Below are positions 34,255 to 43,589 of a stretch of DNA of 64,000 nt, one piece after another (position 1 is the first letter of the stretch; every line of letters begins with the position of its first letter). The stretch covers positions 124,001 to 188,000 of the forward strand of contig NZ_QJRH01000073.1 in assembly GCF_003254545.1 (NCBI RefSeq). Reading direction: 5' to 3'. The notes under the pieces are model-generated. The model did no database searches and was not told the DNA's origin. It saw only the letters and a program-made list of their open reading frames with translations. Source of the stretch: Flavobacterium tistrianum (GTDB lineage Bacteria > Bacteroidota > Bacteroidia > Flavobacteriales > Flavobacteriaceae). The position numbers and the translations under genes were made by a program.

Positions 34255-35250
34255 TTAGTCGTTTTGATTCTTCATTCCGAATAAATCTCCTTTTTGGAAT
34301 AATTTTAAATCATCCTGCAAAAATTGGTAGTTTCTTTGTGTTACCGCTGGCGAATCTAAATCACTTAAATCTGGTTTACCTGCATTTACCCAAGCAGTGT
34401 ACCAAAAACTTGCCGTTGCAGCAATTGCTTTTCTCATTTGGCTCTCAACCATCCCGTTCAACTGCTCATGAAGCATTTTAGCATAATCATCCGAGAAAAC
34501 AGGTGTATTGTATTTGCTTTTTAACACTTTCCCGTCAGCATCTAATTTAAAAACTTTGTCTTCTGCGGTACCTAATCTTAATTTCTTGTCGATATCCAAT
34601 AAAGGCTGTGCTAAAGTATGAGTATCATTAATCATGTCCCAAATTGCTTTATGAACATCTGGATAATATTGTGCCTCTGGAACATTTAATTTGTAGTTTT
34701 TAACGAATAATTCTGGCAATCTGCTTTCCCAAAGAGAATGAATTCCTTTTTGATCAGTCAATTGGCCATCGTGATTTTTAGAAGTATGCAGAGGCATGTG
34801 CGCATCACCTATATAATGTCCTAAATCTGCAGAAAGAAATAAGATTTCAGCTCTATTTTTTTCTTTAAAAGCTTTAGTCAATTTTGCCATCATATCTTCG
34901 ATATACCAAGGCAAAATTCCATTATCGCTTAAAAATTTAGCATCATATTTTTGTTTTGCTTCTTCTAATGTCTGTGGATAAGTGTCAGTACCAAAGTTTT
35001 CCATGTCGAAATAATGCCTTGGGCCTTCTTCTTTATAATTTAAAGCATACTTGCGGATATCTGGAACCGAAGCTTCTTGTGTAATAAAATCAATGTGATT
35101 GTAAAAAAAGATCTGTAATTGTTTTGGTAAAGCCATTACAGCTGCTTTGTTAATACGCTCATGGCCAACATTTCCCCATGATAGCATAATAAACCCAATA
35201 ACTAAAGCTCCGAAAGCAATTAGTTTTGGTCTCATTTGGATTTTCTTCAT
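34255..35250 (-). CDS. Zinc-dependent phospholipase C / S1-P1 nuclease-like secreted protein
   Basis: This protein of about 331 residues has an N-terminal hydrophobic signal (LIAFGALVIGFIML). It then has a helical domain with metal-ligand-like residues: WGNVGHERINKAA at the mature N-terminus, DLGHYIGDAHMPLHTSKNHDG around 150, and HSLWESRLPE. The spaced His/Asp pattern fits the Zn_dep_PLPC/S1-P1 superfamily, whose first ligand is the N-terminal Trp. I chose the start MKKIQMRPK (35250); 35274 and 35235 are alternatives. The substrate, phospholipid or nucleic acid, cannot be decided from sequence. Confidence 0.75.
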   Translation of the reverse strand: MKKIQMRPKLIAFGALVIGFIMLSWGNVGHERINKAAVMALPKQLQIFFYNHIDFITQEASVPDIRKYALNYKEEGPRHYFDMENFGTDTYPQTLEEAKQKYDAKFLSDNGILPWYIEDMMAKLTKAFKEKNRAEILFLSADLGHYIGDAHMPLHTSKNHDGQLTDQKGIHSLWESRLPELFVKNYKLNVPEAQYYPDVHKAIWDMINDTHTLAQPLLDIDKKLRLGTAEDKVFKLDADGKVLKSKYNTPVFSDDYAKMLHEQLNGMVESQMRKAIAATASFWYTAWVNAGKPDLSDLDSPAVTQRNYQFLQDDLKLFQKGDLFGMKNQND

Positions 35251-35425
35251 TTGTTTTTTTATTAGAGGGAGCAAATTTAGCTTTAATTAAAGAATACGCA
35301 AAAAATACTGTAATTAAGATTCTCATATTTTATCATTTTGATATTTTTCGCACGAAAATCGACAAGAAGTCCATATTAACAATAATTTTCTTTATACCTT
35401 TGATTTTGTAAACAAATACCATTTT

Positions 35426-36376
35426 ATGCGCCAGATTACTTTAAATCTCTTTATTTTATTCTCCTCTTTCTGCCTTGCACAAGAAACTGATTTACAGCTA
35501 AAAAACATCAGTGATACTATATTAAACCCAAAGCGAACTCTTAAAGTTTCTGAACCTTTTGACGGCATCAAAACGATGCAAAAATTGTTTCCTGGTAATT
35601 TGTATCATCTTGCAGATAAAAACACGTTTATAAGCTGGAAATGTAAATCTTGCAAACCTGCTCCTTTTCTGGATGTAAATGGCACTGAAGGCGATCAGTT
35701 ATTTCCGTACACCGAAGGTGTTGCAACTAGACTTTTAGCAAACATTGACTATTCTGATTCAAAAGGAAACCAATTTAAAATATTAGCTTTTAATCATTCT
35801 GTTCATGATGAGGACGGACTTCAGACAGGACGTTTTTCTGGAGGATTACTTGGTTTGGCAAAATTTGCGAAAAATGGCAATTCTTGGGATATGAGATCTT
35901 TTCAGCCCGCAGTTGCCGCTTTCGGATCTTTTGCTCAATGTCCGACTCCAAAATTGGTCGAAATTGGAGAAGATCAGTTTGCGTTTACATTATTGCATGT
36001 TAACGGTGGCGCAGGCGGTCCTTTTGAAGGATGGCTTTATTTAGTTGCCGGTTTTGATGGAAAATATCAGCCTATAATGGAAGTTGAAAATTATCAGCTT
36101 ACCAATGTTCAAAGCATAAATTTGTCTGGAAGTTATACGGTTGTAAATGACAACACTAAAAAACATTTTAGAGATATAATTATCAAAACAACTGGAACAT
36201 TTAATAAAGCTCTAAAAAGCCAAGACGAATTTGAAACAAAAGTTCCTGAAGAAATTGCAGCGATGGCTAAAGCAAAAAAGTCATTTAATTTTGAAATTGA
36301 AAGACGTTATGCTTTCAAAGGAAAATTTTACAAAATGATTGATAAACCAGTTGTAAAATTCTCCAATGTAAAGTAA
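35426..36376 (+). CDS. Secreted protein of unknown function
   Basis: This 316-residue protein has a clear signal peptide (TLNLFILFSSFCLAQ). I do not recognise a family. Two CxxC-like cysteines occur early (SWKCKSCKPAP), and glycine-rich segments GGLLGLAKFAKNG and VNGGAGGPFEGWLYLVAGFDG suggest a beta-rich fold. It probably acts in the periplasm or on the surface. It stands alone, followed by a large palindromic repeat. Confidence 0.55.
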   Translation: MRQITLNLFILFSSFCLAQETDLQLKNISDTILNPKRTLKVSEPFDGIKTMQKLFPGNLYHLADKNTFISWKCKSCKPAPFLDVNGTEGDQLFPYTEGVATRLLANIDYSDSKGNQFKILAFNHSVHDEDGLQTGRFSGGLLGLAKFAKNGNSWDMRSFQPAVAAFGSFAQCPTPKLVEIGEDQFAFTLLHVNGGAGGPFEGWLYLVAGFDGKYQPIMEVENYQLTNVQSINLSGSYTVVNDNTKKHFRDIIIKTTGTFNKALKSQDEFETKVPEEIAAMAKAKKSFNFEIERRYAFKGKFYKMIDKPVVKFSNVK

Positions 36377-36402
36377 TAGCTATAAAACTTTGAGTATAGT
36401 TT

Positions 36403-36540
36403 TACCGCAAAGAACGCAAAGATTTTTTTAGGATTGATAATACAAACGCAAAGTTCGCAAAGCTTTATCTATATAACTTTGCGAACTTTGCGTTTGTATT
36501 TAGTCTTTTAGGTAAGAATCTTGCGCTCTTTGCGGTTAAA
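36403..36540. repeat. CGCAAAG-family large palindrome
   Basis: The core is a perfect 24-bp inverted repeat (36439-36462 and 36477-36500) with a 14-nt loop. It contains AACGCAAAGTTCGCAAAG and is bordered by outer arms ACCGCAAAGAACGC and CTCTTTGCGGTT. It lies between converging genes. Confidence 0.8.
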
Positions 36541-36545
36541 AAATA

Positions 36546-37511
36546 CTAACCAAAATAAAGAATTGACAACAAAGCTAAAACGGCTATAAAAATCCAAAGA
36601 AAAACACCTTGCAATAAAGGCTTTACTCCTACTGTTTTTAAAGTGACGAAATTTAAAGTTGCTCCAATCAAGAACAAAGTTATCGTTAAACCAATTTTTG
36701 CAATTCCAACAAGATGACCAGTAAAAATGGCTGTAGAAGGAACATAGGTATTTACCAACATTGCTAAAACAAATAAACCAATAAAGTAAGGAACTTTGAT
36801 TTTTGAATTTTTGCTTTTAAAAAGAAAAGCGGTCAAGATTGAAATTGGAATAATCCATAAAGCTCTCGCCAGTTTTACTGTTGTAGCAACTTGCAATGCT
36901 TCTGCACCATATTTATTGGCCGCGCCAACTACAGAACTCGTATCGTGAATTGCAATAGCACACCAAAGACCAAAATCTTTTTGTGACAAATCTAATTGAT
37001 GCCCAATAAACGGAAAAACAAATAAAGCAATTGAATTTAGTATAAAAATAACTCCCAAAGCAATTGAAGTCTGATTTTCGTTTGATTTGATCACGGGAGA
37101 AATGGCCGCAATGGCGCTTCCTCCGCAAATTGCTGTTCCGCAAGAAATTAAATGAGACGTTTTTCTTTCTGTTTTAAGCCATTTTCCTAACAATAATCCG
37201 AAAAGCAAAGTGCTAAAGATTGAAAAAACAGTTAGAACAAATCCTTCTTTTCCTGCAGAAACTGCACTATTAGCGTTCATTCCGAATCCTAAGCCAACAA
37301 CCGAAAACTGCAATAAAAAGGTTATTGCTTTATGATTAAATTCTACAAATGGATTCCCGAAAAGATTCACAATTAAAACTCCTAATAAAAGTGCAATTGG
37401 AGGTGAAATGATTGAAAATAAACATAAAAGAATTACAGCAAGAAAAAGTATTTGCTGTACTGATTGATTAATTTCAAATAATTGTGCTGATGTTTGTTCT
37501 TTTGTTTTCAA
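36546..37511 (-). CDS. YeiH-family putative anion (sulfate/sulfonate) transporter
   Basis: This 321-residue polytopic membrane protein has about ten hydrophobic helices and the family signature around SCGTAICGGSAIAAISPVI (about 123-140) and IAIHDTSSVVGAA. YeiH/Cons_hypoth698 proteins are thought to export sulfate or similar anions and are often controlled by a neighbouring LysR protein, as here. It starts 75 bp after the LysR gene on the same strand. Confidence 0.85.
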   Translation of the reverse strand: MKTKEQTSAQLFEINQSVQQILFLAVILLCLFSIISPPIALLLGVLIVNLFGNPFVEFNHKAITFLLQFSVVGLGFGMNANSAVSAGKEGFVLTVFSIFSTLLFGLLLGKWLKTERKTSHLISCGTAICGGSAIAAISPVIKSNENQTSIALGVIFILNSIALFVFPFIGHQLDLSQKDFGLWCAIAIHDTSSVVGAANKYGAEALQVATTVKLARALWIIPISILTAFLFKSKNSKIKVPYFIGLFVLAMLVNTYVPSTAIFTGHLVGIAKIGLTITLFLIGATLNFVTLKTVGVKPLLQGVFLWIFIAVLALLSILYFG

Positions 37512-37586
37512 AATAAATGGGTATTGATATTATGTTGCAAAGTTCCGCCGTTTATATTGAAAACACCAATCGTAAATTACAATTGG

Positions 37587-38483
37587 CTATAACTTCAAGT
37601 TATAGTGCAATGCTAGATTTTGAATGAACAGTTCGGATAACGAATCTGATTTTCCTTGTAAAGTCGCAATGTAAAAATATCTTTCTACAGATAATTTCTC
37701 TACATCTAAAACAATCAATTCTTTATTTTTCAACTCTTTACGCACGGCGTGAATCGACATAAAAGCAAAACAATCTGAGTTCAATAAATACGATTTTATA
37801 CTTTCTGTACTTCCCAACTGCATTTCGATTTGCAAATCTGAAAATTTTAAACCTGCTTTTTTCAAAGCAAATTCTATAACTTCAAGTGTTCCAGATCCGC
37901 GCTCACGGGTAATGAACTTCATTGATTTTAAATCATTTACCGAAATTTCATTTTGTTTCACTAAAGGATTATTGCTATTGCATACCAAAACCAATTCGTC
38001 TTTTAGAAACGGAATGTATTTAATGGATTGATTTTTAGAATGCCCTTCTACAATCCCAATTTCGATTTCTTTATTGATTAAAGCGTTTTCGATTTGTTCT
38101 GTATTTCCATTCAGCAAATTGACTTTTATGTCTTTTTGTTTCTGATGAAAACTAGCCAAAACCGGAGAAATAATATATTGCGAAATGGTTGTACTAGCTC
38201 CTAATCGCAGTAAACCTTGGCGTTCTGCATTAAACGAACTCATTTCGAAATCTATTTCGCGATAAATATCAAAAATACTTTTAGTATATTTTAGGAGAAT
38301 TTTTCCTGCTGGAGTCAAAGCGATTTTAGAACCATTTCGTTCAAAGAGTTTGGTTTTATAAGTTTCTTCTAATTCTTGAATATGTTTAGAAACTGCCGGC
38401 TGTGTAATATACAATTCGGTTGCCGCCTTAGTAAAATTAAGGCGGAGCGCAACGGTGTAAAATACTTTTAGCCTGAAGTCCAT
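37587..38483 (-). CDS. LysR-family transcriptional regulator
   Basis: This 298-residue protein has an N-terminal winged helix-turn-helix (FYTVALRLNFTKAATELYITQPAVSKHIQELE, within residues 8-40) and a periplasmic-binding-like effector domain. It probably regulates the downstream YeiH-type transporter, whose gap to the regulator (37512-37586) would hold the operator. The stop codon of the upstream AAA/TOPRIM gene directly abuts its ATG, so its native promoter must lie inside that gene or has been replaced. Confidence 0.92.
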   Translation of the reverse strand: MDFRLKVFYTVALRLNFTKAATELYITQPAVSKHIQELEETYKTKLFERNGSKIALTPAGKILLKYTKSIFDIYREIDFEMSSFNAERQGLLRLGASTTISQYIISPVLASFHQKQKDIKVNLLNGNTEQIENALINKEIEIGIVEGHSKNQSIKYIPFLKDELVLVCNSNNPLVKQNEISVNDLKSMKFITRERGSGTLEVIEFALKKAGLKFSDLQIEMQLGSTESIKSYLLNSDCFAFMSIHAVRKELKNKELIVLDVEKLSVERYFYIATLQGKSDSLSELFIQNLALHYNLKL

Positions 38484-40313
38484 TTAACTTTGCGTTCCTA
38501 GTATTGCAGAAATTTGATCAAAAATATGCCTAAAATTATTCCAACTTTCTTCGCTAATATTAATTACCCCTTCAAATATTGCTTGTGCAAATTTTTCTTT
38601 TGAAAGAGCTATATTTTCTCCACTTCTGTTATAAACATCCGTTTCAATAATAACTCTTTTACCAGCCTTGTTTATATTTGAAGAATCCCCACCAAGAGTA
38701 ATTAAAGGATCTTGAAGATGGATTTTATTTCTTTCACCAAATTCATTACCTATATATAATCGTCTTTCATTAACTAACGATTTTATTTCCTCATCATTAA
38801 ATAGTAATTCTGTTGAAATATTATTTGGTTCAATTTTAAAAGAATAAACATTTGTACTTGAATCACTAATTATAGAAATATTCGTATCTGAGTCAAAAAT
38901 ACCAAATCTAATTTTTCGATCATTAACATCAATTTTTCTTGATTCAATGAGAAAGTTTAAATAATTTTTCAACTTGGATTCGCTCAAATCATTAACATTA
39001 TCTGTTCCACAAATTCCTGATTCAACATCACTATCCGAACCAAATTTATAAAAAAAATCTTCTTGGATATTTTCAAATTCATTTCTACTATGAAAAAATC
39101 TCAATCCAGCAATGAAATACTTCCAATCAGTTTTCCCTTCTGTTACAATTAAAATATCTTCATTAGAAGAAATTTTCTTTTCCAATTCTAGTATTCTATT
39201 TTCTTGGTCACCAATTTTATCATAAAATTTTTTATTAGCAATTAAAAGCTCAGAATATTCACTGGGTGAAATTTCAAGAATTCGATTTCCTGTCTTATTA
39301 GGCTTAAATACCTCATAAAATTTAGAATAACTTGGTGATAATGAAATTATTGTTGAAGAATGAGTAGATAAAACAACTAAAATATTCTGTTTTAAAAAAA
39401 ACTCTTCAATAACTCTAAAAAACATCTCTATAAGAGACGGATTTAAAACAGAATCAATCTCATCAAGTAATAATATTTTTTTTCCATACTTTGTATTATC
39501 AACTAAACTACCAAAGCAAAGAGATATAATTGTTTTTTCTCCGTCAGATAAATCTTTTAAATTTCTAAAATCCTCTTCATTTAAACTTCCATCATCCTTT
39601 ATAGGATACAATCTAGGCTGTTCATTGATTTCAACACCTTTTAATTCGTAATTATCTTTAAATCTATAATCAAAATTCAAACTACTAAATAAATCATTTA
39701 ATTTGGTCCATGGAGCAACATCGATGGTTTTTGGATCAAAATGTTGCCTTCCGACTTCCACCATCTTCTCATTAACTTTTAAAGCATGCAAGAAAAAGAT
39801 CTCCCCAACTATATTAGAAAATTTATCACCTTTTTTCCATATAAAATTTGCATCACGTAAAGTCTTTTTAAATTCTTCCTCATTTATAGCTTTCTTATTG
39901 TAATCTTCTTGAGTATACTTACCTAAAATTATATCTTTAGCTTCTCCAATCGATTCTAAATATTGCTCCTTATCATATGCCGTTATTCCTCCTCCTCCAT
40001 AAAACTTCCATGCTTCATTAGCTGAATTAAATAAAACTTGAGATGTAGTAGAAGTAATTTCTGCGATTCCTATATTTTCCTTGAAAGAGCGAAAATCAAT
40101 ATCTTCTACTTCCAAATCTACACCATCAATTTTTACATTCGCCGCAATTTTCTTTTTTAAAAGTCTATCAAATCTCATCAATATATTCAATAATTGAGAT
40201 TTTCCAGCACCATTAACTCCTGAAAGAATAATTAAATCTCCATCAAGATTTGATGTAAAACCTTTTTTAAATGACTTATAATCCTCATTTAATTCAAACT
40301 CAATTTTCTTCAT
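38484..40313 (-). CDS. AAA ATPase-TOPRIM protein, OLD-like (candidate defence nuclease)
   Basis: In this 609-residue protein, the SMC/ABC-type ATPase core has Walker A GVNGAGKS at 32-39, signature LSDGEK at 255-260, Walker B KILLLDEID at 279-287 and the His switch STHS near 318. A C-terminal TOPRIM-like region has ILIVTEGKTD (Glu392) and FGIFDSDTN (Asp474/476). This order is that of overcoming-lysogenization-defect (OLD) nucleases, many of which act in phage defence. The gene is visibly more AT-rich than its neighbours. It sits between a housekeeping-type membrane gene and LysR with no spacer to the latter, which suggests acquisition. No partner gene is adjacent. Confidence 0.75.
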   Translation of the reverse strand: MKKIEFELNEDYKSFKKGFTSNLDGDLIILSGVNGAGKSQLLNILMRFDRLLKKKIAANVKIDGVDLEVEDIDFRSFKENIGIAEITSTTSQVLFNSANEAWKFYGGGGITAYDKEQYLESIGEAKDIILGKYTQEDYNKKAINEEEFKKTLRDANFIWKKGDKFSNIVGEIFFLHALKVNEKMVEVGRQHFDPKTIDVAPWTKLNDLFSSLNFDYRFKDNYELKGVEINEQPRLYPIKDDGSLNEEDFRNLKDLSDGEKTIISLCFGSLVDNTKYGKKILLLDEIDSVLNPSLIEMFFRVIEEFFLKQNILVVLSTHSSTIISLSPSYSKFYEVFKPNKTGNRILEISPSEYSELLIANKKFYDKIGDQENRILELEKKISSNEDILIVTEGKTDWKYFIAGLRFFHSRNEFENIQEDFFYKFGSDSDVESGICGTDNVNDLSESKLKNYLNFLIESRKIDVNDRKIRFGIFDSDTNISIISDSSTNVYSFKIEPNNISTELLFNDEEIKSLVNERRLYIGNEFGERNKIHLQDPLITLGGDSSNINKAGKRVIIETDVYNRSGENIALSKEKFAQAIFEGVINISEESWNNFRHIFDQISAILGTQS

Positions 40314-40334
40314 AATCTAGAGATCTCAGTATTA

Positions 40335-42362
40335 CTATAATAACCCATTATATTTTCTAATAAACCATTCTACAGTCAATAAAGCAACAATCAAAATCAA
40401 TAACCAAACCCAATCAATAATTGGCGTTTTACTTGAAACATTTTTCTCGATTGATTTGTATTCTTTATTTTCTAAAAGCGTGTTAATCAATTGACCAGCT
40501 TGATCTTCGAAAAAAGCTTTTCCACCAGTCTGCTGTGCCAATTGCTGTAATTTGACAACATCTGGATTTACAAATTGCTTTTCGATATCAAAATCCAAAA
40601 TTTCAAAATGGCTTGCGTATGAAGTATTCGAATTTAATTCTTTTACTGTAAAGTTATATTTTCCCGCAGGAAGTCCTTCCAAATTAGCTGAGAAAGAATT
40701 GCTTCCTTTTAGTAAATCGTAATTTTTAGTTTGTTTGGTGGCTGCATTTACAACACTAATTGTAAGTCTTGCTTTTTCGTCAAACTCATAATTTTTGTTG
40801 AAATATTGCGCATTAATGATAATCTCTTCTCCAGAGTTATAAAAACTTTCATGTGTTACTACCAATGATTTCTTTGAAGTCGATGATGCTAAATATTGAA
40901 CTATTTTATCAATAAAAACATCATACTTTTCAAAAGACTGATTGTCAACATGACTTTGCAAACGCCACTTCCAGCTATTTTCTCCTAAAAGAAAAGCGGT
41001 TCTTTTTCCTTGATTTTCGGCGAAAGCTAATAATGGAGCATTCGTAGATACGTTTCTGATTTTTGAAGAAAGTAAAACAGAAACATTTCCGTTTGTGCTA
41101 ATATTTCCAAATGGATTCTGCAAAGGCGGGAAATTTTCAAAACCAATATCATCGATGGCAAAAAGATTAAAATCAGAATGGAATTCGCTTAAGAAGTCTT
41201 CTCTCTGATTACTCATTTTAAAAATCAGATTGTTTTGCTGCTGATTTAAAAAATTGAAATCGGTATTGTTTCCTGTTATAATAAAGGCGTTTGTTCCTTT
41301 TAATTTATTGTTGTCAAATATCGGTTTGAAAGCTGTTGTGGGCTGATACAAAACCAAAACAGAAATATCTTGTAAGTCACTAATCTGATTTGGTTTAACT
41401 AATATCACTTTACGCTGAGCATTAACCTCAATCGAGCGTTTCAAAGCAGCAATATCTGGGTGATTTATTGCTGAAACAATAGCAATTGTAGACTTTTGGT
41501 CAATAATTTCAACTGCAAAATTCTTGATATTGTTGTAGCCATTTTTTTCTTTTGCCGAAGATTGAATACTAGCTTTATAAATTTGCAATCCTACTTTATC
41601 TGCGGGTAACAATAAATTTAAAGAAGCCGTTTTCTTTGATGGCGAAAACGAAAGTTTTTCTTTTGCTACAACAGTATTTCCTTGCGAAATGGTAAATTCT
41701 GCATTGGCAGTTTTGGTACCAGCATATTGCAGAAAAACTTCGACAGGAAATTTATTTTTATGAAAAGCGTATTTATTTACGTTAAGCTGATTGATTTTTA
41801 AATCGAAAAAAGTGGTTGTATCTCCCACAACCAAAGGATAAACTTTATTGACAGGATCGAATCTATAGACATAGTCGTTTCCTGTAGTTTGATTTCCGTC
41901 TGTAATAATTACAGTTGGAAAAATCAGTTTTTTGTTGATGCTTTTTAAATTCTTTGCCGCTTCATCCAAATTAGTTTGATTCCCTTTGAAATCAAATTTA
42001 TCTGAAGTTTTAAAATCGTTGTCAAACTGATAAGACTGAATTTCAAATTTTTCCTTCAAAGCAGGATTTGAAACTAGTTTTTGATATAATTCGACTGCTT
42101 TTTTATCAGATTTTAAAGCAGCGATTGAGCTTGAATTGTCTACCACAATTGCCAAAGGCGTTTTGGTAATTTCCAAAGAATTTTTAGAAATTATCGGATT
42201 GATTAATAAAACCAATAATCCGAAAATGGCTAGAAAACGTAAAAAAGCCAAAAGTATCATCACATTGGATTTACTTTTGGCTTTGAAAAAATATTGAAAG
42301 TACGATAAACCACCAGCGATTACTAAAGAAAGCAATAATAAAAGAATCGTGTTTGTCGTCAT
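40335..42362 (-). CDS. Membrane protein with vWA-like domain (Bacteroidota-conserved)
   Basis: This 675-residue protein has two N-terminal membrane helices (about 5-22 and 35-58) and then a vWA-like domain with DNSSSIAAL (a MIDAS-like DxSxS at about 74-78) and IITDGNQTTGND about 152. A long beta-rich periplasmic part follows, with one C-terminal helix near 655-668. Family members resemble BatA/aerotolerance-type proteins and glutamine-amidotransferase-like membrane proteins; the function is not established. Confidence 0.7.
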   Translation of the reverse strand: MTTNTILLLLLSLVIAGGLSYFQYFFKAKSKSNVMILLAFLRFLAIFGLLVLLINPIISKNSLEITKTPLAIVVDNSSSIAALKSDKKAVELYQKLVSNPALKEKFEIQSYQFDNDFKTSDKFDFKGNQTNLDEAAKNLKSINKKLIFPTVIITDGNQTTGNDYVYRFDPVNKVYPLVVGDTTTFFDLKINQLNVNKYAFHKNKFPVEVFLQYAGTKTANAEFTISQGNTVVAKEKLSFSPSKKTASLNLLLPADKVGLQIYKASIQSSAKEKNGYNNIKNFAVEIIDQKSTIAIVSAINHPDIAALKRSIEVNAQRKVILVKPNQISDLQDISVLVLYQPTTAFKPIFDNNKLKGTNAFIITGNNTDFNFLNQQQNNLIFKMSNQREDFLSEFHSDFNLFAIDDIGFENFPPLQNPFGNISTNGNVSVLLSSKIRNVSTNAPLLAFAENQGKRTAFLLGENSWKWRLQSHVDNQSFEKYDVFIDKIVQYLASSTSKKSLVVTHESFYNSGEEIIINAQYFNKNYEFDEKARLTISVVNAATKQTKNYDLLKGSNSFSANLEGLPAGKYNFTVKELNSNTSYASHFEILDFDIEKQFVNPDVVKLQQLAQQTGGKAFFEDQAGQLINTLLENKEYKSIEKNVSSKTPIIDWVWLLILIVALLTVEWFIRKYNGLL

Positions 42363-42500
42363 ATTTATTTAGTATTCAGTATCAGTTTACAGTCATCAGA
42401 TTTAAAAAGTCAATTACTTGACTAAAGTGTTCAGCTATCTAGAATCAGAATAGACTGAATACTAAAACCTTTGAACCTTTGCAACTTAGTACCTCAGTAC
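42363..42500. repeat. Repeat-rich gap upstream of the vWA gene
   Basis: TTAGTATTCAGTATCAG on the left is mirrored by AGACTGAATACTAA on the right, followed by CTTTGAACCTTTGCAACTTA and two TAGTACC/AGTACC units. It is non-coding and palindromic, in the style of the other dispersed repeats in the window. Confidence 0.5.
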
Positions 42501-42501
42501 C

Positions 42502-43248
42502 TTATGTTAGCATTCCTCCGCAAACATTAAGAACTTGTCCTGTAATGTATCCGCTCATGTCTGAAGCAAGGAATAAACAAGCATTTGCAACGTCTTCTGG
42601 AGTTCCTCCGCGTTTCAACGGAATACCTTCTCTCCATCCTTTTACCACATCTTCTGATAATTTTGCAGTCATTTCAGTTTCTATAAAACCTGGAGCGATT
42701 GCATTGCAACGAATATTACGAGAACCTAACTCAAGCGCTACAGATTTAGTAAATCCGATTGCACCAGCTTTAGACGCTGCGTAGTTTGTTTGACCAGCGT
42801 TTCCAGAAACTCCAACAACAGAGCTAATATTAATGATAGATCCAGCTCTTTGTTTTAAGAAAGTTTTCTGAATCGCTTTTGTCATATTGAAAACCGATTT
42901 CAAGTTTACATCAATTACTTGGTCAAAATCTGCCTCAGACATACGCATTAATAGGTTGTCTTTTGTAATTCCAGCATTATTGATTAAGATATCTACAGTT
43001 CCAAAATCTGCTAAAACAGCATCAACAAAGGTTTGAGCTTCGTTAAAATCTGCTGCGTTAGATTGGTATCCTTTCGCTTTTACTCCTAAACTATTTAATT
43101 CTGCTTCTAAAGCTTCTGCAGATGCTGCAGATGAGCTGTATGTAAAAGCAACGTTTGCTCCATGTTTAGCAAAAACTTCAGCAATTCCTTTTCCAATTCC
43201 ACGGCTTGCACCAGTAATAATTGCAACTTTTCCTTCTAGTAATTTCAT
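42502..43248 (-). CDS. fabG: 3-oxoacyl-[acyl-carrier-protein] reductase
   Basis: This 248-residue short-chain dehydrogenase carries out the NADPH-dependent ketoreduction step of fatty-acid elongation. It has the cofactor motif TGASRGIGKGIA (about 13-24), NNAGIT about 90, and the catalytic Ser in NISSVVGVSGNAGQTNYAASKAG with Tyr-x3-Lys (about 152-156). Family over-assignment is common among SDRs, but length and motifs are very close to FabG. Confidence 0.92.
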   Translation of the reverse strand: MKLLEGKVAIITGASRGIGKGIAEVFAKHGANVAFTYSSSAASAEALEAELNSLGVKAKGYQSNAADFNEAQTFVDAVLADFGTVDILINNAGITKDNLLMRMSEADFDQVIDVNLKSVFNMTKAIQKTFLKQRAGSIINISSVVGVSGNAGQTNYAASKAGAIGFTKSVALELGSRNIRCNAIAPGFIETEMTAKLSEDVVKGWREGIPLKRGGTPEDVANACLFLASDMSGYITGQVLNVCGGMLT

Positions 43249-43589
43249 ATTAAGGTATTCGTTTTATTTTTTGAATTACAAATATAGATTATTTGGTCGT
43301 TTAATAAAATTTGTAATCCAAAAATTGGCTTAAGAATTTTGGATGCAGTTAAAACAAAAAAAACAGCTCATAAAAATGAGCTGTTTTCCCCCAAAATAAA
43401 AAAACAAAACTAAAAAAGTTTAAATGTGATTTGTTTCGTTATAAAAAATACAATGATCATGAGTACTGCCATAAATAGCATTCTGAAAATCGTAGATCTC
43501 AATTATTTTGTTTCTTCTATTTATCATTCTTTCATTGTTTTGATAAGATTCCAAAACATAAGAGAGAAAATTATGATAATAGATAATCG
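43249..43589 (-). terminator. Gap with terminator of the SusC/SusD operon
   Basis: A perfect stem AAAACAGCTCAT / ATGAGCTGTTTT (43360-43371 and 43376-43387, 4-nt loop) is followed by a T run on the minus strand, so it ends the operon that finishes with the DUF4302 gene at 43590. The rest of the gap is AT-rich with no gene seen; the part next to 43249 must hold the fabG promoter. Confidence 0.8.
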
